Shown here one piece after another: positions 1-3,640 of a stretch of 6,143 nucleotides of DNA. The number at the start of each line of letters is the position of its first letter. Position 1 is the first letter of the stretch. Both the position numbers and the translations under genes were made by a program. The notes below the pieces were generated by a model. That model did no database searches. It saw only the letters and a program-made list of their open reading frames with translations, and was not told the origin of the DNA. Source of the stretch: Phycisphaerales bacterium UBA2402 (GTDB lineage Bacteria > Planctomycetota > Phycisphaerae > Phycisphaerales > UBA1924); NCBI GenBank assembly GCA_002343715.1, contig DDSA01000164.1:1-6143 (forward strand), read 5' to 3'.

Positions 1-1
1 C

Positions 2-928
2 GGCGACAACTCCGGCACCGGGCTCCCGCCCGGACCGATCACCTGCATGGCCGGGTTCGATGACGACAACCTCATTATGGGGCTCGTTGACTCGCTCATC
101 GTCATGCGCGGCGACCCGGCCCTGGGCGGCGTTCTGGACGGGATCACCGACCGGGTGGGGATCGTCGGCGCTCGGGCCACGGCGGTTGACGAGCGGGGAG
201 CGTTCTACTTTGTGGACCGGTCCGGGCTGTACATGATTGAGCCAGGTTCTTCGCAACCCCAGGCTCTTTCCGAAACGCGGATCGACGAGTTCTTCGCCGA
301 CGTGGACTGGGACACCACCGACGCGGTGCTGTTCTATTCCAGCCGGTTCCGGGGCCTGCGCGTCTGGCTGATCCCGCGGACGGTCCCAACGACCGACACC
401 GCTCCGATCAAAAGCCTGTGGTGGGACGGCTCGCAGACCCCGTGGTACGACGAGTTCCCGGCGATGCAGTACCCCCGCGCGATTTGCGGGTACCAGTCCG
501 GAGTCGAGAACGTCATGCTGATCGGCGGAGCGGACGGGTACATCAGGCAGTTCGACCCCGACGCGGAGAACGACGACGGGGTGGCGATGGACTCCTACAT
601 GGACCTGACCCCGCTGACCGCCAACGGCGAGACGGAGCTGGGCTTGAATGAGACGATCATCAAGCCGGGATCGACCGCCGAGCGGCTGACGATTCAACTC
701 CGCTCAGCGCTGGGTGCCGACACGCTGGACTCCGCGCTTTTCCGGCATTTGGTGCGGGTCAACGGCCCTTCGGCGGCGGTTGCTCCGCTTACAATCCCGC
801 CGAGGATCGACCGTAGGATTCGCGGCGGCGCGGTGGGAATGCGCATCGGCGACAGCACCAAGCACTGGTCCGTCGAACAGGTGCGTGCTTTGATTGACAG
901 CGGGTATTCTCTTTCTGGAGCGCACTGA
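2..928 (+). CDS. Beta-rich phage structural protein (propeller-like), 5' truncated
   Basis: The frame is open from base 2, so the gene starts left of the window. The first ATG inside (47) has no good ribosome binding site and is probably internal. The visible 308 residues are beta-strand-rich with recurring aromatic/Gly turns: a YFVDRSGLYMIEPG-type strand pair near bases 205-250, LSETRIDEFF, then FYSSRFRGLRVWLIPRT, a Trp-rich segment (SLWWDGSQTPWYDE, about 412-455) and GGADGYIRQFDPD (about 523-565). Strand pairs of this type, with 'read value, show on gauge' turns, are typical of phage tail or head-tail proteins predicted to form beta-propellers; this is recalled pattern similarity, not a search result. 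The C-terminus ends in an RGGAVGMRIGD...HWSVEQV strand set. Its stop overlaps the next start by one base, implying translational coupling. Likely a virion tail or connector-associated protein; the exact role is not determinable. Confidence 0.75.
   Translation, partial: GDNSGTGLPPGPITCMAGFDDDNLIMGLVDSLIVMRGDPALGGVLDGITDRVGIVGARATAVDERGAFYFVDRSGLYMIEPGSSQPQALSETRIDEFFADVDWDTTDAVLFYSSRFRGLRVWLIPRTVPTTDTAPIKSLWWDGSQTPWYDEFPAMQYPRAICGYQSGVENVMLIGGADGYIRQFDPDAENDDGVAMDSYMDLTPLTANGETELGLNETIIKPGSTAERLTIQLRSALGADTLDSALFRHLVRVNGPSAAVAPLTIPPRIDRRIRGGAVGMRIGDSTKHWSVEQVRALIDSGYSLSGAH
917..920 (+). promoter_or_regulatory. Ribosome binding site for the 71-aa gene
   Basis: GGAG lies seven bases before the ATG at 928, inside the end of the upstream gene. 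This supports 928 as the start, rather than the overlapping ATG at 894 in another frame. Confidence 0.6.
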
Positions 929-1143
929 TGCCGATCCCACGCACAATCCGAGCGACGACCCCGCGGCGTTCGCGTCTGGCAACGCAGGTCCAGAACTCGC
1001 AGACCGCAGGGTACACGGGTTTGACCGGAACGCAGCTCCGGGCGGTCCCGGCCGACGGTTCCGCAACGGCGACAACCGCCAACCAACTCTTGCGTGCGCT
1101 CATCAATGATCTGACCGACCGTGGCATTCTGACAAAGGGGTGA
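928..1143 (+). CDS. Small phage structural-type protein, 71 aa
   Basis: The ATG overlaps the upstream TGA (TGATG) and has a GGAG seven bases upstream. The N-terminus is basic (PRTIRATTPRRSR). A Thr/Ala/Gly-rich middle follows (TGLTGTQLRAVPADGSATATT), then one short amphipathic helix ending in LLRALINDLTDRGILTKG. Small phage head- or tail-associated proteins often end in an 'ALxxxLxxRGI' helix after an Ala/Thr stretch, and the position between two structural genes fits that. No catalytic motif, signal peptide or membrane segment is visible. The product may be a small virion component or an assembly partner of the adjacent large proteins. Confidence that it is a real gene is good; function is unknown. 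An overlapping 71-codon frame (894-1109) is a shadow. Confidence 0.7.
   Translation: MPIPRTIRATTPRRSRLATQVQNSQTAGYTGLTGTQLRAVPADGSATATTANQLLRALINDLTDRGILTKG
1134..1140 (+). promoter_or_regulatory. Strong ribosome binding site for the 334-aa gene
   Basis: AAAGGGG sits six bases before the ATG at 1147 and runs into the stop codon of the preceding gene (1141-1143). It fixes the start of the next gene and is the clearest Shine-Dalgarno sequence in the window. Confidence 0.65.
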
Positions 1144-1146
1144 ATC

Positions 1147-2151
1147 ATGTCCATGTTCGGAGGATTTGGTGGGGCGGCGTTGGGCGGGGCACTGGGCCTC
1201 GGCGGCGCTCTCATCGGCGGCGGCGGCAACAAGCAGAAATACAACGCGGCGGACGCGCGCGGTCAACTTGCGGGCGGCTACCGGTTCCGGCGTGACGGGC
1301 AGGAAACGCAGGGCATCGCGCCGTTCGTCGAGGGGCTGGGCATCGAAGAGATGTTCGGTTTCAACCCGTTTTACGAGAACACCGGGAAGAAACCGTCTAC
1401 CACGTCGAACCTCTCGGGCACCGAGCAGCAGCGGTACTTCGCGCTCCAGCAGGCTGGCCGGGGTATTCAAGACCTTGAAAGCCTGTTCCCGATGTTCTCG
1501 CAACTCGCCAACCAGCGGCTTGCAGGGATGCAGGGCGGGGGCACGGACGCCCTTGCCGCTCTGGAGCGGAACTACAACACCGGGCTTGATCGACTGGATC
1601 AGGATACCGAGCGGATCAGGCAGAACTTCAACAGCGCCAGGGGCTCGGTTGAGGCGAAGTCGGCCGCGGACATCAAGAACCAGTCGGCGGCGCTGGCCCG
1701 GCAGTACGCATCTCGCGGGTTCGGGACGACGACCGGGCTGATGAACGACGTGACGAATCAGGTTCTTCCCAATGTGCTCGGGGCCAAACTCGGCGCTCTT
1801 GCCAACATCGAGAACGCCCAGGCTGGGCAGTTGTCGAACCTTGCGGCGTTGCGTGCTCAGTTGTCTCAACAGAACGCAGGCGACGTGTCGAGGCAGAGGC
1901 TTGGGCTTCTCACCGACCGGACCCCGGAACTGTACTTCTCGTCGCTGCTCGATCTGGCCCAGCAACCGACGCGGCTGCGCCAGAACCTCGCTCAGCCTTC
2001 GGCGATCTTTGGCCAGGTTCCGACCAAGATCGGCGTGGCGGGCGGGAATCCCAACGCGGGGAGCGCGTTCGCGCAGAACGCCGGCAACATGCTGTCGTCT
2101 TTCGGCGGCCAGCTGGCCGGGTACGGCCTCTTGAAAGGGTTGTTTGAGTAG
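1147..2151 (+). CDS. Putative internal virion / DNA-ejection protein, 334 aa
   Basis: Residues 1-27 are almost entirely Gly, Ala, Leu and Phe (GGFGGAALGGALGLGGALIGG), a membrane-compatible segment without a cleavable signal, followed by a charged stretch. Residues about 95-130 and 140-190 are helical and partly coiled-coil, for example LERNYNTGLDRLDQDTERIRQ. A SRGFGTTTGLM turn at 189-199 separates them from a second helical region (about 205-245). The C-terminus is again Gly/Ala-rich (about 285-334). A Gly-rich hydrophobic N-terminus, long helices and an 'A-S-R-G-(hydrophobic)-G' turn are common in small podovirus ejection proteins of the T7 gp14 or P22 gp7 kind, which leave the capsid with the DNA and insert in the host envelope. 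The assignment rests on architecture and position. The start is set by AAAGGGG six bases upstream. The stop overlaps the next GTG by one base. Confidence 0.75.
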   Translation: MSMFGGFGGAALGGALGLGGALIGGGGNKQKYNAADARGQLAGGYRFRRDGQETQGIAPFVEGLGIEEMFGFNPFYENTGKKPSTTSNLSGTEQQRYFALQQAGRGIQDLESLFPMFSQLANQRLAGMQGGGTDALAALERNYNTGLDRLDQDTERIRQNFNSARGSVEAKSAADIKNQSAALARQYASRGFGTTTGLMNDVTNQVLPNVLGAKLGALANIENAQAGQLSNLAALRAQLSQQNAGDVSRQRLGLLTDRTPELYFSSLLDLAQQPTRLRQNLAQPSAIFGQVPTKIGVAGGNPNAGSAFAQNAGNMLSSFGGQLAGYGLLKGLFE

Positions 2152-3206
2152 TGTCCACGATGCCCTCCCAACTGTTCGCCCAGAACCTCTCTCAGGGGAT
2201 GGACACCGCCCTGCGCATCAAGCAGATGCAGCAGCAACGCGCCATTGAACAGGCGCGTCAAGCGTTCGACCTGATGCAGTTTGAGGCGCAGCAGCAGCAG
2301 CAGCAGATTGCCAACCAACTCCGGCAGAGCGAACTGGACAGACTGATTGAGAACGACACTTACCGGCAGGGCGTTGATGTGCTGAACCGCTTTGAGCGGG
2401 ATCAGGCGATCAGACAGGAACAGGAGGCGGCGCAGGCGCTTTTTTCCGATCTGCTTGGGCAGAGGACCGAATCCGACGAGATGACGCGAATGCAGTCCGG
2501 CGGCATGGGTCCGCCCGTCGGCGCTGAATCGGTGGCTGTCGATGACCCGCGCGCCGTTCAGTTTGCTCGGGCGTCTCCGTTTATGCAGAAGTTGATGGCG
2601 CAGGAGCACATCAACACGATCAAGCAGCGCGAAAAAGACGTTTATGGCCGCTCGCAACTGGAAAAGATTGACCGCGAAATTCGCGTGATTCAGGACGATC
2701 TGGAGAGCGGCCTGCATCCGAAAGATTCGGCCAACTACCACCGCCAATATTCGCGGCTCATCGAGTTGCAGAACACAAAGGACCGGCTTGTGTTTGGGAC
2801 TAGCGCGAACGCGATGCCGAGCGCGGTGCTGGCGAGTATTCACCGGGCCGAGGGGTTGCCGGGCACCAATCAGCGCGATCCGAACATGACGGCCGCGATT
2901 TTCGGGCAGCGGGCCAAAATCGAGGGGGAACTGGAGATGTGGCGGTCGCTGCGTCCCGGTGAAAGTGGCGACTACATTGTTCCCAACTTCCAGACCGGGA
3001 ACGAGATGTCGTTCACCAAAGATCAGGTCAAGGCCCGGATCAAGAGCCTGGAAAGACAACTCCAAGCACTCTCGCCGATGGCTGGAACGGCTCCGGCGAT
3101 GGGGGCCGGAGCACCGCCGGTCGAGCCGATTGAATCCGTTGATGAGGTAGACGAGTTCGGCACAGACATCGACGCGCTGTATCAGGAATATACAGCGCCT
3201 CAATGA
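2151..3206 (+). CDS. Putative Gln-rich helical internal virion protein, 351 aa
   Basis: Starts at GTG 2151, overlapping the upstream TAG by one base. An in-frame ATG at 2160 is an alternative. GAAAGGG (2133-2139) is 11 bases before the GTG and 20 before the ATG, which favours the GTG. Residues 1-110 are strongly helical and rich in Gln, Glu and Arg, including six consecutive CAG-encoded Gln at 47-52. Further helices occupy about 155-220 (REKDVYGRSQLEKIDREIRV) and 250-310, with a short beta-like insert GDYIVPNFQTGNEMSFT. The last 45 residues are Ala/Pro/Gly-rich, then acidic (EPIESVDEVDEFGTDID). There is no membrane segment and no enzyme motif. It follows the putative membrane-inserting ejection protein and precedes a very large one, matching the place of T7 gp15 or P22 gp20. 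The role as a virion ejection component is inferred. Confidence 0.72.
   Translation: MSTMPSQLFAQNLSQGMDTALRIKQMQQQRAIEQARQAFDLMQFEAQQQQQQIANQLRQSELDRLIENDTYRQGVDVLNRFERDQAIRQEQEAAQALFSDLLGQRTESDEMTRMQSGGMGPPVGAESVAVDDPRAVQFARASPFMQKLMAQEHINTIKQREKDVYGRSQLEKIDREIRVIQDDLESGLHPKDSANYHRQYSRLIELQNTKDRLVFGTSANAMPSAVLASIHRAEGLPGTNQRDPNMTAAIFGQRAKIEGELEMWRSLRPGESGDYIVPNFQTGNEMSFTKDQVKARIKSLERQLQALSPMAGTAPAMGAGAPPVEPIESVDEVDEFGTDIDALYQEYTAPQ
2289..2306 (+). repeat. (CAG)6 trinucleotide run encoding poly-Gln
   Basis: Six consecutive in-frame CAG codons give Gln 47-52 of the 351-aa protein, within a longer helix already rich in Gln. The run could vary in length by slippage without breaking the frame. 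Confidence 0.9.
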
Positions 3207-3221
3207 AAGAGAGCGTGACAC

Positions 3222-3635
3222 ATGGCATCGGTTGACTATTCCGATCTTGACCGCGACGGCCAGCGCCGCGAGGGCAAGTCCGCGTCCACCTACGACGCGT
3301 CGAGCGACGTGACCAACACCACCTCGACGTGCGTTGTCGGGTACTCCCCGCAGAAGATCAGGCTGCGCGCGGTCTACATCGTCTGCACGAAGGCGTGGGC
3401 CGTGGGCACCAGCGTAGCCTTTACGCTGGGCAACGCGACGACGGCCAGCGCGTACGCGTCGGGCACGGTAACGCTGGCTCAGATGAGCGTGGTCGGCGCG
3501 GCGCAGGCGCTCACGCTGGCGGATACCAACGTCGAGGTCGAGGCCGGGTACGCGATGATCATGACCGCGACCAAGAGCGGCAGCATGACCGGGAACTACG
3601 AGGTCTACTACGTGTACGATTATGTTGCTGACTGA
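3222..3635 (+). CDS. Small beta-rich virion-type protein, 137 aa
   Basis: The polar N-terminus (MASVDYSDLDRDGQRREGKSA, 1-21) is followed by about 110 residues of alternating hydrophobic/Thr/Ala/Val strands: IRLRAVYIVCTKAWA, TSVAFTLGNATTASAYASG, VTLAQM, LADTNVEVEAGYAMIMTATKSG and NYEVYYVYDYVAD. The pattern suggests a beta-sandwich or jelly-roll such as phage decoration, minor capsid or tail-spike-associated modules; I do not recognise a specific family. Two Cys (in TCVVGY and YIVCTK) are not in an obvious metal motif. A purine-rich GAAAGAGAG (3205-3213) lies eight bases before the ATG and overlaps the previous stop. It sits between the two helical ejection-type genes and the giant ORF, so it is probably made in the same late operon. 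The next gene starts five bases after its stop. Confidence 0.72.
   Translation: MASVDYSDLDRDGQRREGKSASTYDASSDVTNTTSTCVVGYSPQKIRLRAVYIVCTKAWAVGTSVAFTLGNATTASAYASGTVTLAQMSVVGAAQALTLADTNVEVEAGYAMIMTATKSGSMTGNYEVYYVYDYVAD
3409..3429. repeat. Perfect inverted repeat, 8-bp stem and 5-base loop
   Basis: CCAGCGTA at 3409-3416 pairs exactly with TACGCTGG at 3422-3429. It lies inside the 137-aa gene and has no T tract after it, so it is not a terminator. It may be a chance hairpin in GC-rich coding DNA. Confidence 0.5.
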
Positions 3636-3640
3636 TCTTC

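Noticed and set aside
694..1965. 423-codon antisense ORF
   Set aside because: It spans three coherent + strand genes and encodes Arg-rich low-complexity protein, as expected for the complement of GC-rich coding DNA.
1992..3221. 409-codon antisense ORF
   Set aside because: It lies opposite the Gln-rich helical gene, and its Leu/Arg-rich translation is the mirror of CAG/GAG codons. No ribosome binding site or family signal.
3636..3640. Frameshift or programmed slippage between the 137-aa gene and the giant ORF
   Set aside because: There is no slippery heptamer at the junction, and the giant ORF has its own ATG at 3641 just after the stop codon.
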